Source: Acidobacteriota bacterium
Lineage (GTDB): Bacteria > Acidobacteriota > Terriglobia > Terriglobales > Acidobacteriaceae
Reading direction: 5' to 3'
Length of the DNA: 64,000 bases
Assembly (NCBI GenBank): GCA_013289795.1
Contig: JABCZH010000006.1
Location: forward strand, 124,001-188,000
In this document: in pieces, positions 46,924 to 56,576 of the stretch
Layout: every line of letters starts with the position of its first letter
How positions within the stretch are numbered: the stretch's first letter is position 1
Made by a program: the position numbers and the translations under genes
Notes under the pieces: generated by a model
Database searches by the model: none
The model's input: the letters and a program-made list of their open reading frames with translations, nothing else
Told to the model about the DNA's origin: nothing

Positions 46924-48404
46924 TTCTTTTCTTTCTCTACCGCCCACAATTCCAGGTCTACGGTGCTGCGTGGTTTGGTCACTAGTGCGAGCCGGACTTC
47001 GCCGTCCTGCGCCCGAACCCGGACGGTGCGAAGGGCGTGACTGCGGCTGAGATTGAGAGCACGGGCCAGGCGCAACAGCGCCGATGCACGAGGAATGCAA
47101 TCGCGATCGACGTTGGGCAGGATCTTGATGGCACCATCGTCGGGCGCGGGCCGGGATTTTCCCAGATAGCGGGCGATGGCAGCGATGATCCTGCGCTGCT
47201 CGGGAGTGTAGCCGAGGATTTCGGAGTGAGAAATAATGTAGTAGGTGTGGCGATGGCGCCCGTTGCGGTTTACGTAGTCGCCGACTTCGTAGAGCATGGC
47301 GGCGGCGGAAAGCCATTCGGCGTATTCGGGCGGGAGTCCGTGAACCGACTTGAGGGTGGCAAAGAGAAGCATGGCGGAGCCGCGCACTTGCAGGGCGTGG
47401 TCCATGTCGACGCGATAGTGCGCGACGGCGGCGCGAATCGAATCCCAACGTTCCGATTCAATCTGTCTGCCGGAGCGGGTGCTGTGGTCGTATTCGGCGG
47501 CCATCTGGGCCAATAGACCGTCGCGCAGACCCAGTGGGGACGCGCGAAAGCCGGGTAGCTGACAGCGATCCAGCAGCCCGCTGTAGACGGCTGCTCCGGC
47601 CACGATGATTTCGGCGCGACGCGGCCCGACTCCGGAAAGTTCGCGGCGTGCCTGTAACGGAAGACGGGTGAGCAGCTTCGCGATGCGCTTCATCTGCGCG
47701 CGCGATACGGCGGCGGTACGTGAGCCTCGAGTCTTGTAAAGACCATGGCAAACGGCACCGAGGGATTCGGCGGTGCCAGAAGTCGCGATCACCACTTTGG
47801 GGCGAGCGCGGCGGATGCGGTCAGCGGTGCGCTCAATCTCGCGAGTGATGAAGCTGCGCATCTGGCGAATCTCGGGTTTACGCGGAGGATCGTGCTGAAG
47901 GAACTCATTGGTCAGCCGCACCGCGCCCAGCGGCAGGCTGATCGTACTGCGAATGTGACCGGCGCCGGAGAGGGTCAGCTCGCAGCTTCCGCCGCCGAGG
48001 TCCACCATCAGCATGGATGACACATTCACGCGCAGACTGGATACGAGGCCGAGATGGATGAGACGAGCTTCTTCGAGGCCGGAGATGATTTCTACTTTCC
48101 ACCCGGTGGCGGAGCGTACCCACTCGAGGAAGGCTTGCGAATTGCGGGCGTCGCGCAGCGCGCTGGTGGCGACGACTCGGACCGAGTCGGCGCCTACGTT
48201 CTGCACGGTGCGATGAAAGCGGCGCAGCACTTTTACGGTGCTGGCGATGGCGTCGGGAGAAAGAAAGCCGCTGCGGAAAACAGACTCGCCGAGGCGGGTG
48301 ACTTCGCGATCTTCGTGAATTTCGGTAAGACGGTGGCGGGCGAGGCGCGAGATCTTGAGGCGGACGGAGTTCGATCCGATATCGACCGCGGCGAGCGTGG
48401 GCAT
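46875..48404 (-). CDS. ppx: Exopolyphosphatase (Ppx/GppA family)
   Basis: A 509-residue protein of the ASKHA fold plus a C-terminal HD-like helical domain. LAAVDIGSNSVRLKISRL is the phosphate-1 loop, LMVDLGGGSCELTLSGAG the phosphate-2 loop, and VIATSGTAESLGAV follows. YYIISHSEILGYTPEQRRII in the second half is the metal-binding-type His region of Ppx domain III. It degrades polyP or pppGpp. It is convergent with ppk1-sixA, giving synthesis and degradation side by side. A 49-bp 3' overlap with sixA is present. Confidence 0.9.
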   Translation of the reverse strand: MPTLAAVDIGSNSVRLKISRLARHRLTEIHEDREVTRLGESVFRSGFLSPDAIASTVKVLRRFHRTVQNVGADSVRVVATSALRDARNSQAFLEWVRSATGWKVEIISGLEEARLIHLGLVSSLRVNVSSMLMVDLGGGSCELTLSGAGHIRSTISLPLGAVRLTNEFLQHDPPRKPEIRQMRSFITREIERTADRIRRARPKVVIATSGTAESLGAVCHGLYKTRGSRTAAVSRAQMKRIAKLLTRLPLQARRELSGVGPRRAEIIVAGAAVYSGLLDRCQLPGFRASPLGLRDGLLAQMAAEYDHSTRSGRQIESERWDSIRAAVAHYRVDMDHALQVRGSAMLLFATLKSVHGLPPEYAEWLSAAAMLYEVGDYVNRNGRHRHTYYIISHSEILGYTPEQRRIIAAIARYLGKSRPAPDDGAIKILPNVDRDCIPRASALLRLARALNLSRSHALRTVRVRAQDGEVRLALVTKPRSTVDLELWAVEKEKNYFREVFGRELSVAAA

Positions 48405-48513
48405 GGCGAGGGGAATAGTTTACCGCGAGGTGGAGGGAAAGAAGAAGATAGAAGAGCGGCTTTGTCGAAAACAAGCGTCGAGGGTAGGTGCCCCCAAAAC
48501 TACTTGAACTTGA

Positions 48514-48714
48514 TTGGAGGTCGGCGGCGAAGGCGACCACGCGGGGGAACCGGAATCTCAAAACGTGGACCGGGTCCGAGAAGCACTTCTTTCACACTTC
48601 GAGGTGGGTGAGGCTTCTCGGGCTGCGCTTGTCGGGGCATACCTCAATTGTATGGCAGTCGAATGGTTCCGAAACAACGCGCATCGTGGAGTAAGTTACG
48701 TTCGGCTGCTGTGA
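48514..48714 (+). CDS. Possible small protein, 66 aa
   Basis: From a TTG at 48514 an ORF reads MEVGGEGDHAGEPESQNVDR, then VREALLSHFEVGEASRAALV and GAYLNCMAVEWFRNNAHRGV. The second half has amphipathic character and is not obviously a shadow, since no other gene covers 48405-48862. It has AACTTGATTGGAGG-like sequence nearby. I know no family. A GTCATCCTGAGCG-type repeat (minus) lies at 48796-48852. Low confidence. Confidence 0.3.
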   Translation: MEVGGEGDHAGEPESQNVDRVREALLSHFEVGEASRAALVGAYLNCMAVEWFRNNAHRGVSYVRLL

Positions 48715-48795
48715 AGCCAATCGGGGATGTTAACCCCGCGCACCCCCGAGAGAATCCCTGGATGCGGTTGTGCAGAGCCTAAGCGTCGTAGGGGT

Positions 48796-48852
48796 CCTTC
48801 GACTGCGGGAGTGCTTCGCGTTGCGAAGCGCTCCCTGCGCTCAGGATGACAG
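48796..48852 (-). repeat. GTCATCCTGAGCG-type dispersed repeat
   Basis: On the minus strand CTGTCATCCTGAGCGCAGGG, then AGCGCTTCGCAACGCGAAGC and GTCGAAGGACCCC follow. It lies directly downstream of the CHAD gene's stop codon. The inner AGCGCTTCGCAACGCGAAGC is itself an inverted repeat. Confidence 0.7.
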
Positions 48853-48862
48853 AGTGGGTGGT

Positions 48863-49708
48863 CTAGGCGACAGCCGCGCTGCGCGCGGCATCTTCGCGGG
48901 CGGGTTTACGAGCCTGTGAAGTTGGGCGCAGGATCTTGCCGGCGAGTTCGGAGCGGATTTCGGCGACGGCGTCGAGACTTTGGCGGAACTTGGCCTGGGT
49001 TATGTTGCGCAGCATGGCCACCAGGGCGGAATCGCGAACGTCGCCGATAAGATCCTCGGCCTTCTGAGTGAGTTTGAGCCAGTCGTGCCAGTCGCCGATG
49101 ACGTCCTGCATGTGCTTGAGGCGGTCGACCACTCGCTTGGCCTCGGGTTCGCTATCGCTGAGTTCGGCGATGTAACGGGCGCGCTTGCCGATGATGCGGT
49201 ATTGATGCAGTGTCTTTTCGGTAAGGGGAACGTAGTCGCGTCCGAGTTGGGCGAGTTTGGCCAGGGTTAGGGTAAGGGGTTCGGTATCGGCAGGAATCGC
49301 CATGCGGGTGGAGGCGCGCTTCAAGCGTCGGCGGATTTCGTCGGCGGTCTTGCGGTCAAAGGCGCGGGCCAGTTTCTTTTCCCGCTGGGCACGCTCCTCA
49401 ACCAGCGCGCCCATGAACTGCGACTTGTGGCTGTTGCCTCCGGGGATTTTCAGACTGCGCAGGGAGGCGATCTGCACATCGAGATCGCGGACGCGCCCGG
49501 CCTTCTTGCGCAGGCGTGCCAAGAGACGCAGCAATTTTTCGTCGTTGCGGCGGGACTCGACGACGACTTCGCTTAACAAGGCTTCGACGCGACGGCTGTT
49601 GGTGCGGAACTTGTGGACACTCTCCGGCGCCGGCTTCTTCACCAGCTTGGTGAGCTCACGCCCTAGCTTTTGAAAGGTGAGGCGGCTGCGTTTTGGGTCA
49701 ATCGGCAT
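48863..49708 (-). CDS. CHAD-domain protein
   Basis: From the ATG at 49708 (MPIDPKRSRLTFQKLGRELT) the protein has 281 residues. The CHAD signature is clear: VHKFRTNSRRVEALLSEVVV with basic helices, LRKKAGRVRDLDVQIASLRS, YRIIGKRARYIAELSDSEPE and MQDVIGDWHDWLKLTQKAED. Conserved His/Arg/Lys line the basic channel that binds polyphosphate. It lies between ppx and the pst operon, so a polyP-granule role fits. The first 34 codons of the longer open frame are not supported. Confidence 0.88.
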   Translation of the reverse strand: MPIDPKRSRLTFQKLGRELTKLVKKPAPESVHKFRTNSRRVEALLSEVVVESRRNDEKLLRLLARLRKKAGRVRDLDVQIASLRSLKIPGGNSHKSQFMGALVEERAQREKKLARAFDRKTADEIRRRLKRASTRMAIPADTEPLTLTLAKLAQLGRDYVPLTEKTLHQYRIIGKRARYIAELSDSEPEAKRVVDRLKHMQDVIGDWHDWLKLTQKAEDLIGDVRDSALVAMLRNITQAKFRQSLDAVAEIRSELAGKILRPTSQARKPAREDAARSAAVA

Positions 49709-49833
49709 AGCGCAAGGCTGAGAGTACGAAAAAGTATAAGGGAAACCGGGAAAATGCAACCACAGATGTTGAGTTGAGGGAGCCGGCCCGGAAACAGATG
49801 GCGCCAACACCCCAGGGTCAGAGCGAAGGCGTA

Positions 49834-49851
49834 TTTTAACACTCCTGTAAC
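49834..49851 (+). promoter_or_regulatory. Pho box upstream of pstC
   Basis: TTTTAAC (49834-49840) and CTGTAAC (49845-49851), 11-bp pitch, same layout as at 40718. Only 23 bp separate it from the pstC ATG, so the transcript leader must be very short; TAGCCT at 49862 may be the -10. Confidence 0.75.
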
Positions 49852-49874
49852 AAGATTCTGCTAGCCTCGCGAAG

Positions 49875-50909
49875 ATGGCGAATCAGGCACTGGGAGCGCC
49901 GCGTTTGACTGGACCGCAACCCGTTGCAAAACCAGAGGTTGTTTCCAGTAGCAGGGCCGAGACTGCGCCCTTGATTAAGGCTGGAGACAGCCGCATTCCC
50001 GACGGAATTTTCCATGGGGCGGTGTTGAGCTGCGGAGTGTGCGTGCTGGGGCTGGTGGGTGTGATTGTTTACCAGCTAGTCACCAAGTCCGCTCTCTCGT
50101 GGCACGCTTTCGGCTGGAAATTCTTTTTCCGCAGCGAATGGGACCCGGTGAATGAACAGTTCGGGGCGTGGCCATTCGTTTACGGCACGCTGGTTTCTTC
50201 GTTGCTGGCGCTGGTGCTGGCGGTTCCGCTCGCGGTGGGCGTGGCGGTCTTCATCACCGAGATGTGTCCCCGCTGGCTCAAGGGTTCGCTGGCGTTTACC
50301 ACAGAGCTGCTGGCGGCGATTCCGAGCGTGATTTACGGACTGTGGGCGATTTTTGTGATGGTGCCGCTGTTGCGTGAGTACGTGGAACCATTTCTGGCGC
50401 GTTATCTGGGCTGGACTGGGCTGTTTGAAGGAACGCCATACGGCATCGGCATGCTGGCGGCAGGAATCATTCTGGCGATCATGGTGGTGCCGATCGTTTC
50501 TTCGATCACGCGGGAAGTGATGACTGCTGTACCGCAGCAACAGCGGGAAGCGGTGCTGGCTCTGGGAGCGACGCGATGGGAGATGATTCGTACCGGAGTT
50601 TTGCGAAATGCGCGGGCGGGAATTCTGGGAGGCGTGATTCTGGGATTGGGGCGGGCGCTGGGCGAGACTATGGCAGTCACGATGGTGATTGGCAACCGTC
50701 CTGAGATTGCGCGGTCGCTGTTTGCGCCGGGATACACCATGGCCAGCGTGATTGCCAATGAGTTCAGCGAAGCCACCAGCGACACTTATCTCAGCGCGCT
50801 GGTGGAAGTAGGTCTGGCGTTGTTTCTGGTGACGATCATCGTGAATATTCTGGCCCAGTTGCTGGTTTGGTCGGTGACTCGCGGAATGCCCAGGAGAAGC
50901 AATGCCTAA
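49875..50909 (+). CDS. pstC: Phosphate ABC transporter permease PstC
   Basis: A 344-residue inner-membrane permease with six transmembrane helices from about residue 53 on and a hydrophilic 50-residue N-terminal extension. FFFRSEWDPVNEQFGAWPFV is the periplasmic loop signature; EAVLALGATRWEMIRTGVLR is the EAA loop for PstB. It carries phosphate inward with PstA. It overlaps pstA by eight bases. Confidence 0.95.
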   Translation: MANQALGAPRLTGPQPVAKPEVVSSSRAETAPLIKAGDSRIPDGIFHGAVLSCGVCVLGLVGVIVYQLVTKSALSWHAFGWKFFFRSEWDPVNEQFGAWPFVYGTLVSSLLALVLAVPLAVGVAVFITEMCPRWLKGSLAFTTELLAAIPSVIYGLWAIFVMVPLLREYVEPFLARYLGWTGLFEGTPYGIGMLAAGIILAIMVVPIVSSITREVMTAVPQQQREAVLALGATRWEMIRTGVLRNARAGILGGVILGLGRALGETMAVTMVIGNRPEIARSLFAPGYTMASVIANEFSEATSDTYLSALVEVGLALFLVTIIVNILAQLLVWSVTRGMPRRSNA

Positions 50910-51789
50910 CCTAGGGACACAAACCGGTCAGTTTGAGATTGCGCCCATCAGTTTGTGGCGGCGCGGCATGAATGGGTTTGTGACGCTGGCCGCTGGGGCG
51001 GCGGTGGTGCTGGTGCTGCTGCCGTTGGGAGCGATTTTCGCGTACTTGATTTATAAGGGCCTGGGATCCATCAACTGGGCGTTTCTGACGCAGACGCCGA
51101 AGCCGGTGGGTGAAGCAGGCGGTGGAATGGCCAATGCCATTGCGGGGTCGGCATATGTTTTGGCGATTGCCAGCGTCATGGGCGTGCCTATTGGAATTGG
51201 CGCAGGAATCTATCTGGCGGAGTATGGCCGCAACCGCTTTGGCGATGTGATTCGCTTCACCGCCGACGTTTTAAATGGAGTGCCGTCGATCGTGGTGGGC
51301 ATTGTGGCGTATGGGATTGTGGTGCTGGGGCAGGGACATTTCTCCGCGCTGGCTGGGGGAGTAGCTTTGGCCATCATGATGATTCCGACGATTACGCGCA
51401 CCAGCGAAGAGATGCTGCTCCTGGTTCCGAACGCGGTTCGGGAAGCGGCGTACGGCTTGGGCGTTTCGCGCTGGCGGACGACGCTTTCGATTACGCTGCG
51501 AACGGCCACGTCGGGAGTGATCACGGGTGTGATGCTGGCGTTCGCGAGGGTCGCGGGTGAGACCGCGCCGTTGTTGTTTACCGCCTTCGGAAATCAGTAT
51601 TGGAATTGGAAGATGAACCAGCCGACGGCGGCATTGTCATTGCAGGTTTATACTTACGCGATTTCGCCATTTGACGAATGGCACCGGCAGGCATGGGCGG
51701 GGGCGCTGATCCTGATTGTGCTGATTGTGGCTTCGGTCAGCGCGGTGCGAATTGCCGCCGGTCGCGGTATGCTCAAGGGAGCGAACTGA
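50902..51789 (+). CDS. pstA: Phosphate ABC transporter permease PstA
   Basis: A 295-residue permease with six helices. [20 protein letters not shown] is the PstA-type first loop, [18 protein letters not shown] the second, and [20 protein letters not shown] the EAA loop. Its start overlaps pstC; pstB follows after four bases. Standard length. Confidence 0.95.
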   Translation: MPNLGTQTGQFEIAPISLWRRGMNGFVTLAAGAAVVLVLLPLGAIFAYLIYKGLGSINWAFLTQTPKPVGEAGGGMANAIAGSAYVLAIASVMGVPIGIGAGIYLAEYGRNRFGDVIRFTADVLNGVPSIVVGIVAYGIVVLGQGHFSALAGGVALAIMMIPTITRTSEEMLLLVPNAVREAAYGLGVSRWRTTLSITLRTATSGVITGVMLAFARVAGETAPLLFTAFGNQYWNWKMNQPTAALSLQVYTYAISPFDEWHRQAWAGALILIVLIVASVSAVRIAAGRGMLKGAN

Positions 51790-51793
51790 TCCT

Positions 51794-52552
51794 ATGGGAG
51801 TCGGCATCAAGGTCGAGCATCTGAATGCCTGGTTTGGCAAGACACAGGCGCTGCATGACATCAGTATCGACGTTCCCGCCAACCATGCGACGGCGGTGAT
51901 CGGGCCCTCGGGATGCGGCAAGTCGACGTTTGTGAGATGTCTCAATCGTATGCATGAGACGGTGCCCGACGCACGCGCCACCGGCAAGGTGCGCATGGGA
52001 GAGCTGGACGTTTATAACGGGACGGCGGCGGTGCAGATACGGCGGCGGATTGGAATGGTGTTTCAGAAGGCGAACCCGTTTCCCACCATGTCGATTTATG
52101 ACAACGTGGCGGCGGGATTGAAACTGAACGGCTTCCACGACCGCCAGCGGCTGGATGAGATTGTCGAGCGTTCGCTGAAACTGTCCGCGCTATGGGACGA
52201 AGTGAAAGACACGCTGCGCAAGAAGTCGGGCGCCAGCCTCTCAGGAGGACAGCAGCAGCGGCTGTGCATTGCGAGGGCGTTGGCGGTCTCGCCCGAGGTG
52301 CTGTTGATGGACGAGCCGTGCTCGGCGCTGGATCCGATCTCGACGGGAAAGATCGAGGAATTGATCTTTCAATTAAAGGAAAACTTCACTATCGTAATCG
52401 TGACTCATAACATGCAGCAGGCATCGCGGGTGGCGGAGTTTACCGGCTTCTTTCTTCTAGGCAAGCTGATTGAGTTCGACAAGACCGAAAAGATATTTAC
52501 CACCCCGTCCGACAAGCGAACGGAAGATTACATTACAGGCAGGTTTGGATGA
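51794..52552 (+). CDS. pstB: Phosphate ABC transporter ATP-binding protein PstB
   Basis: From the ATG at 51794 ([16 protein letters not shown]) the protein has 252 residues. Walker A is GPSGCGKST (37-45), the signature [20 protein letters not shown], and Walker [17 protein letters not shown], with [14 protein letters not shown] as H-loop. All catalytic residues are present. The upstream frame overlapping pstA is not used. It overlaps phoU by ATGA. Confidence 0.96.
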   Translation: MGVGIKVEHLNAWFGKTQALHDISIDVPANHATAVIGPSGCGKSTFVRCLNRMHETVPDARATGKVRMGELDVYNGTAAVQIRRRIGMVFQKANPFPTMSIYDNVAAGLKLNGFHDRQRLDEIVERSLKLSALWDEVKDTLRKKSGASLSGGQQQRLCIARALAVSPEVLLMDEPCSALDPISTGKIEELIFQLKENFTIVIVTHNMQQASRVAEFTGFFLLGKLIEFDKTEKIFTTPSDKRTEDYITGRFG

Positions 52553-53247
52553 TGCGCAGCCGCTTTCAGCAGGGACTGGACGATCTGAGAACAAGATTAC
52601 TTCGCATGGGTGGACTGGCGGAGCAGGCGGTGGACCGCGCCTGCCAAGCCTACATTGACAGGGATTTGACGCGCTGTCATCTGGTGCTGGAGGGGGAGAC
52701 GCAGATCAACCTGATCGAGCGGGAAATCGACGAACTGGCGTTTGACCTGCTGGCCATGCAACAGCCGATGGCGGTGGACTTGCGGTTCATTCTGGCGGTG
52801 ACCAAGATCAACTCTGATCTGGAACGAGTAGGTGACCAAGCAGTGAACATCGCGGAGCGGGTGATGGACATGGTGGAGCTGCCGAAGGTAGAGCTTCCGG
52901 TGGACATCGCACGCATGGCGGCTGCGGCATCTGCGATGGTGCGGCGGGCGCTGGAATCGTTTATCGAGGGCAAAGCAGAGTTGGCGCAAGCGGTGCTCGA
53001 GATGGACAACGTGGTGGACCGCATGAAGGATGAAGCCTTCATTACGCTGGTCAAGGGGATGAATGAGCATCCGGAGACGACTCGGCAGGCGCTGGATGCG
53101 TTGCTGATCGCGCGCAATCTGGAGCGGGTTGCCGACCATGCGACCAACATCGCGGAGGATGTGATCTTCTGGGTGCGGGGAGCAGATGTGCGGCATAATA
53201 TTGGTCCCGAAGCTCCGGTGCAGACGGCGGTCACGGATACGCACTAG
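52549..53247 (+). CDS. phoU: Phosphate transport regulator PhoU
   Basis: A 232-residue two-lobed helical protein. Both lobes have the PhoU metal-binding pattern: [19 protein letters not shown] and [20 protein letters not shown] (E/DxxxD...). It links Pst transport to the PhoR-PhoB signal and to polyP control. Start overlaps pstB by four bases. No phoR or phoB gene is in the window. Confidence 0.95.
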   Translation: MMRSRFQQGLDDLRTRLLRMGGLAEQAVDRACQAYIDRDLTRCHLVLEGETQINLIEREIDELAFDLLAMQQPMAVDLRFILAVTKINSDLERVGDQAVNIAERVMDMVELPKVELPVDIARMAAAASAMVRRALESFIEGKAELAQAVLEMDNVVDRMKDEAFITLVKGMNEHPETTRQALDALLIARNLERVADHATNIAEDVIFWVRGADVRHNIGPEAPVQTAVTDTH

Positions 53248-53360
53248 TAGGTGTGGTGATTCGGCGGGCGAGACGCCCCCCTTCGACAGCCGCCCGGGAC
53301 GGCGGCGCTACTTTCCTGAAGTCTGATAGCCTTTAAGTCATCTCTGGTGAGGCATCCCCA

Positions 53361-56180
53361 TTGCGCAAAATCATCTTTTCTCTATTTCTTCTTGCCGTTG
53401 TGCCTGGCTTGCTGGCGCAGCAGGATCAGGTCCTACTGCGGCAGGTTCCTTTGCCGACCAGCAAGCGGCTGATTGGGGCCTCGCCGGGAGTGATGGGATC
53501 GCTCAATGGCTTCACTTCCACAATCGCGCTAAGTCCAGACAAGCGCTACGCGGCGCTGCTGAATGATGGTTATGGCACGCAGCGCGGTCACGCCCACCAG
53601 TCGATCGCGATTCTCGACCTGAGCACGAATCAGGTCAGCGATTTTCCCGAGGAACGGTTGTCGGACGAGGCCCATCAGAGCTATTTCATCGGGTTGGCTT
53701 TCAGCTTGGACGGCGGGCATCTTTATGCTTCGATGGGATCGATTACGGATCCTACGGGAGAGAAGGCCGGAAACACCGGAAACGGCATCGCGGTTTACGG
53801 CTTTCAGCAGGGGAAGGTTGCGTGGGAAAAGTTTCTGAAGATTCCGCCGCAACGAGTGGCTGCGGGCAAGAAGGTGGCGTACGGCGTCCGAAAAACTGTG
53901 CAAGGAACGGTGTTGCCGTATCCTGCGGGGCTGGCGGTGATTGCGGCAGAGGGAAAGCCAGACCGGCTGCTGGTGGCCGACAACTACGCCGACAACGTGG
54001 TGCTGCTGGATACGGCGGATGGAAAGATCGCGAAGACGTTCGATCTGAGCGCGCATGATCTCATTCCGTCGGAGTTTCCTTGCACGGTGGTGGCGACACG
54101 GGATGGTTCGCGGGCGTGGGTGAGCTTGTGGAATGCGTCGCAGGTAGTGGAACTGGACTTGGCCGCGGGCAAGGTGAAAGACAAGATTTCGGTGATGCCG
54201 CCAGCCGATCCACTGGCGCCAGGTTCGCATCCGACGGCGCTGTTGTTAAGTCCGGACGAGTCCTTGCTGTATGTGGCGCTGGCCAATGCGGACCGGGTGA
54301 TTGTCCTGGCTACGGCAGACGGCAGACGCGTAGGGGTCCTGGATACGCGAGCTCCAGGGCAGGAGTTCGGCGGTTCTTATCCCAGCGCGTTGGCTGAGAC
54401 GGCGGATGGTGAGCGCTTGTTTGTGGCGGATGCGTCGCTCGACGCGGTCGCGGTGTTTGATGTTTCCCAGATGGGCCGCAGACCGCTTACCGTGCTGCCG
54501 CTGGACGCGCCCCTCGGCCTGATTCCGACTGACTGGTATCCCACAGCGCTGGCTACGGTGGACGACGACTTGCTGATTGCGACCTCCAAGGGGCAGGGAA
54601 CGTCGCCGAACAACGGGCCTGGAGGGACTTCATGGGAGCGGCGGCATCATGAGCATCCTTATATACCGACGCTGCTGTATGGTTCGGTCGCGCGACTGCA
54701 CATTCGAGATGTGGAAACAGGGTTAGCGGAATTGACCGAACGAGTGCGGCAGAACAGCTTGCTGACGGTGGACCCGGGGCAGATTCAGTTTGCGCAAGGT
54801 CCGAACCCGATTCGTCATGTGATCTACATCCTGAAAGAAAACCGCACGTACGATCAAGTGCTGGGCGATCTAAAAGTGGGGAATGGGGATTCGTCGCTGA
54901 CCATGTACGGCACTGATGTCACGCCCAACGAGCACAAACTGGCGCTGCAATTCGGAGTGCTGGACAACTTCTACGACAGCGGCGAGGTCTCGGGCGATGG
55001 GCATGACTGGTCGACGGCTGCGATCGCCAGCGACTACAACGAGAACACCTGGCAGATCGCGTATCGCGGCAAGGAACGCACCTACGATTTCGGGGGAACC
55101 GTCGCTGACGAGTTTCCGCTGGAGCATGACGAGGCCGATGTGGATGCTCCGGGGACAGGCTATATATGGGACAACGTGGCCAGCCACGGATTGAGCTATC
55201 GCGACTACGGAGAATTTGTGACCACGATCTGGTGCAAGCCGGAGGGTGTGGAATCGCCCAAGCAGGGCACGCCGTCGCCCTTCTCAGCCAAGTGTGAGCG
55301 GGCGGTGGTGAACAAGGGCGAACGGCTGCCTGAGAACGTGGGGCAACCGCATGGAGCGAAGAGTCTGTGGCCTTGGGCAGTGCCGATGTTGAAGTTGGAC
55401 AAGCCGACGAAGGCAGTTTTGCGGGGGCATTTTGACCCCAACTATCCGGATTTCAATACCGAGTATCCCGACCAGTTGCGGGCGGATGAATTCCTGAATG
55501 AGTTTGAGGGATTCGTGCGGGCGCGGGGGAGTGGTGCGCAGTTGCCAGCGTTCGTATTGCTCTATTTGCCGGACGATCACACCCATGGGACGACGGCGGG
55601 GAAGCCGCGCCCGGCGGCGTCGGTGGCGGATAACGATCTGGCGGTGGGGCGAGTGGTGGAGGCGGTCTCGCATAGTCCTTATTGGGATGACACGGCGATC
55701 TTGATGCTGGAAGACGATGCACAAGATGGAGCCGATCACGTGGATGCACACCGTTCGATTGCGTTTGTGATCAGCAAATATTCGCCAGGGTCGGCGGAGC
55801 AGCCGTATGTTGCGCATCAGTTCTACACCACGGTCAATATGATTCACACATTAGAGTCGCTGCTTGGGCTTCCGCCGATGAACCAGAACGATGCTTATGC
55901 GCCGGTAATGGCGCCACTGTTTACTGGTAAGGGAGATCAGCCGCCGTTTGTTGCAGATTGGAGTAGTCGCGATAATGGGCTGATCTATCAGGTGAATCCG
56001 CGTAGAGGGCAGGGAGCGAAGGAATCGGCCAAGATGGATTTCACGCGGCCGGATGCGGTGAATCCGGCGGTGCTGAATGCGATCTTGTGGCGGGATCGGA
56101 TGGGGAGTGCGGTGGTGCCGGCGGCGAAGCATGAGGTGGTTCGGCAAGAGTTGAGCCGTGGCGACAAAGACGACGATTAG
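53361..56180 (+). CDS. YVTN beta-propeller fused to a phosphoesterase (alkaline-phosphatase-like) domain
   Basis: A 939-residue protein with TTG start at 53361 and a signal peptide (IIFSLFLLAVVPGLLAQ). Residues 30-460 are a YVTN/YncE-type propeller (DRLLVADNYADNVVLLDTAD, LLYVALANADRVIVLATADG). Residues 475-920 form a phosphoesterase domain of the PF04185 or phospholipase C-like type: HVIYILKENRTYDQVLGDLK has the metal-binding and nucleophile region, and ADDDAQDGADHVDAHRS-like His/Asp residues follow. Such fusions are widespread in Acidobacteriota. Its place after phoU fits secreted phosphate-ester scavenging. Confidence 0.85.
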   Translation: MRKIIFSLFLLAVVPGLLAQQDQVLLRQVPLPTSKRLIGASPGVMGSLNGFTSTIALSPDKRYAALLNDGYGTQRGHAHQSIAILDLSTNQVSDFPEERLSDEAHQSYFIGLAFSLDGGHLYASMGSITDPTGEKAGNTGNGIAVYGFQQGKVAWEKFLKIPPQRVAAGKKVAYGVRKTVQGTVLPYPAGLAVIAAEGKPDRLLVADNYADNVVLLDTADGKIAKTFDLSAHDLIPSEFPCTVVATRDGSRAWVSLWNASQVVELDLAAGKVKDKISVMPPADPLAPGSHPTALLLSPDESLLYVALANADRVIVLATADGRRVGVLDTRAPGQEFGGSYPSALAETADGERLFVADASLDAVAVFDVSQMGRRPLTVLPLDAPLGLIPTDWYPTALATVDDDLLIATSKGQGTSPNNGPGGTSWERRHHEHPYIPTLLYGSVARLHIRDVETGLAELTERVRQNSLLTVDPGQIQFAQGPNPIRHVIYILKENRTYDQVLGDLKVGNGDSSLTMYGTDVTPNEHKLALQFGVLDNFYDSGEVSGDGHDWSTAAIASDYNENTWQIAYRGKERTYDFGGTVADEFPLEHDEADVDAPGTGYIWDNVASHGLSYRDYGEFVTTIWCKPEGVESPKQGTPSPFSAKCERAVVNKGERLPENVGQPHGAKSLWPWAVPMLKLDKPTKAVLRGHFDPNYPDFNTEYPDQLRADEFLNEFEGFVRARGSGAQLPAFVLLYLPDDHTHGTTAGKPRPAASVADNDLAVGRVVEAVSHSPYWDDTAILMLEDDAQDGADHVDAHRSIAFVISKYSPGSAEQPYVAHQFYTTVNMIHTLESLLGLPPMNQNDAYAPVMAPLFTGKGDQPPFVADWSSRDNGLIYQVNPRRGQGAKESAKMDFTRPDAVNPAVLNAILWRDRMGSAVVPAAKHEVVRQELSRGDKDDD

Positions 56181-56225
56181 AAGGGGCGTCAGCGCAGAAA
56201 CGAAAAGCGCTTCGGGTGTGTGCCG

Positions 56226-56540
56226 CTAGTCGAATTCATAAAACTCCTCCTGCGGCATTGCAGCCACAGTTTCGTCGGGATACTTGTAGAATCCATCGAG
56301 GGCGACGTGGTGTCCTAAGAGTCGAGCCTTCATGAACCCTTGGATCACAACGCGGATCCCACCGCTTGGGAGCGGTTGCACAATGATTCCAATGGTCGCT
56401 GGACGCGATTCAACATTGAGGTGTTCGGCAGGTCCTTGTGGTAACTGCTCCAGATTTGCGAACGGGACCCCTCGGAGCCGTTTGCCGCGCTCTTCAACAA
56501 TGTTCCGGAATGTTGCCAGGGACTTCGGAAATGTTCTCAT
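56226..56540 (-). CDS. Small hypothetical protein
   Basis: A 104-residue soluble protein (MRTFPKSLATFRNIVEERGK) with a helical N-terminus and a beta-rich C-terminal part (TIGIIVQPLPSGGIRVVIQG). I do not recognise a named family. It lies between convergent neighbours: the phosphoesterase upstream and the transglutaminase-like gene 36 bp downstream on the same strand, which might be co-transcribed. Confidence 0.5.
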   Translation of the reverse strand: MRTFPKSLATFRNIVEERGKRLRGVPFANLEQLPQGPAEHLNVESRPATIGIIVQPLPSGGIRVVIQGFMKARLLGHHVALDGFYKYPDETVAAMPQEEFYEFD

Positions 56541-56576
56541 TGGAATACTCCCAACAGCATAAGAAGCCGACTCGCC

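Noticed and set aside
46582-47448. 288-codon minus-strand ORF across sixA and ppx
   Set aside because: Arg/His/Ser/Pro-rich shadow of ppx in another frame.
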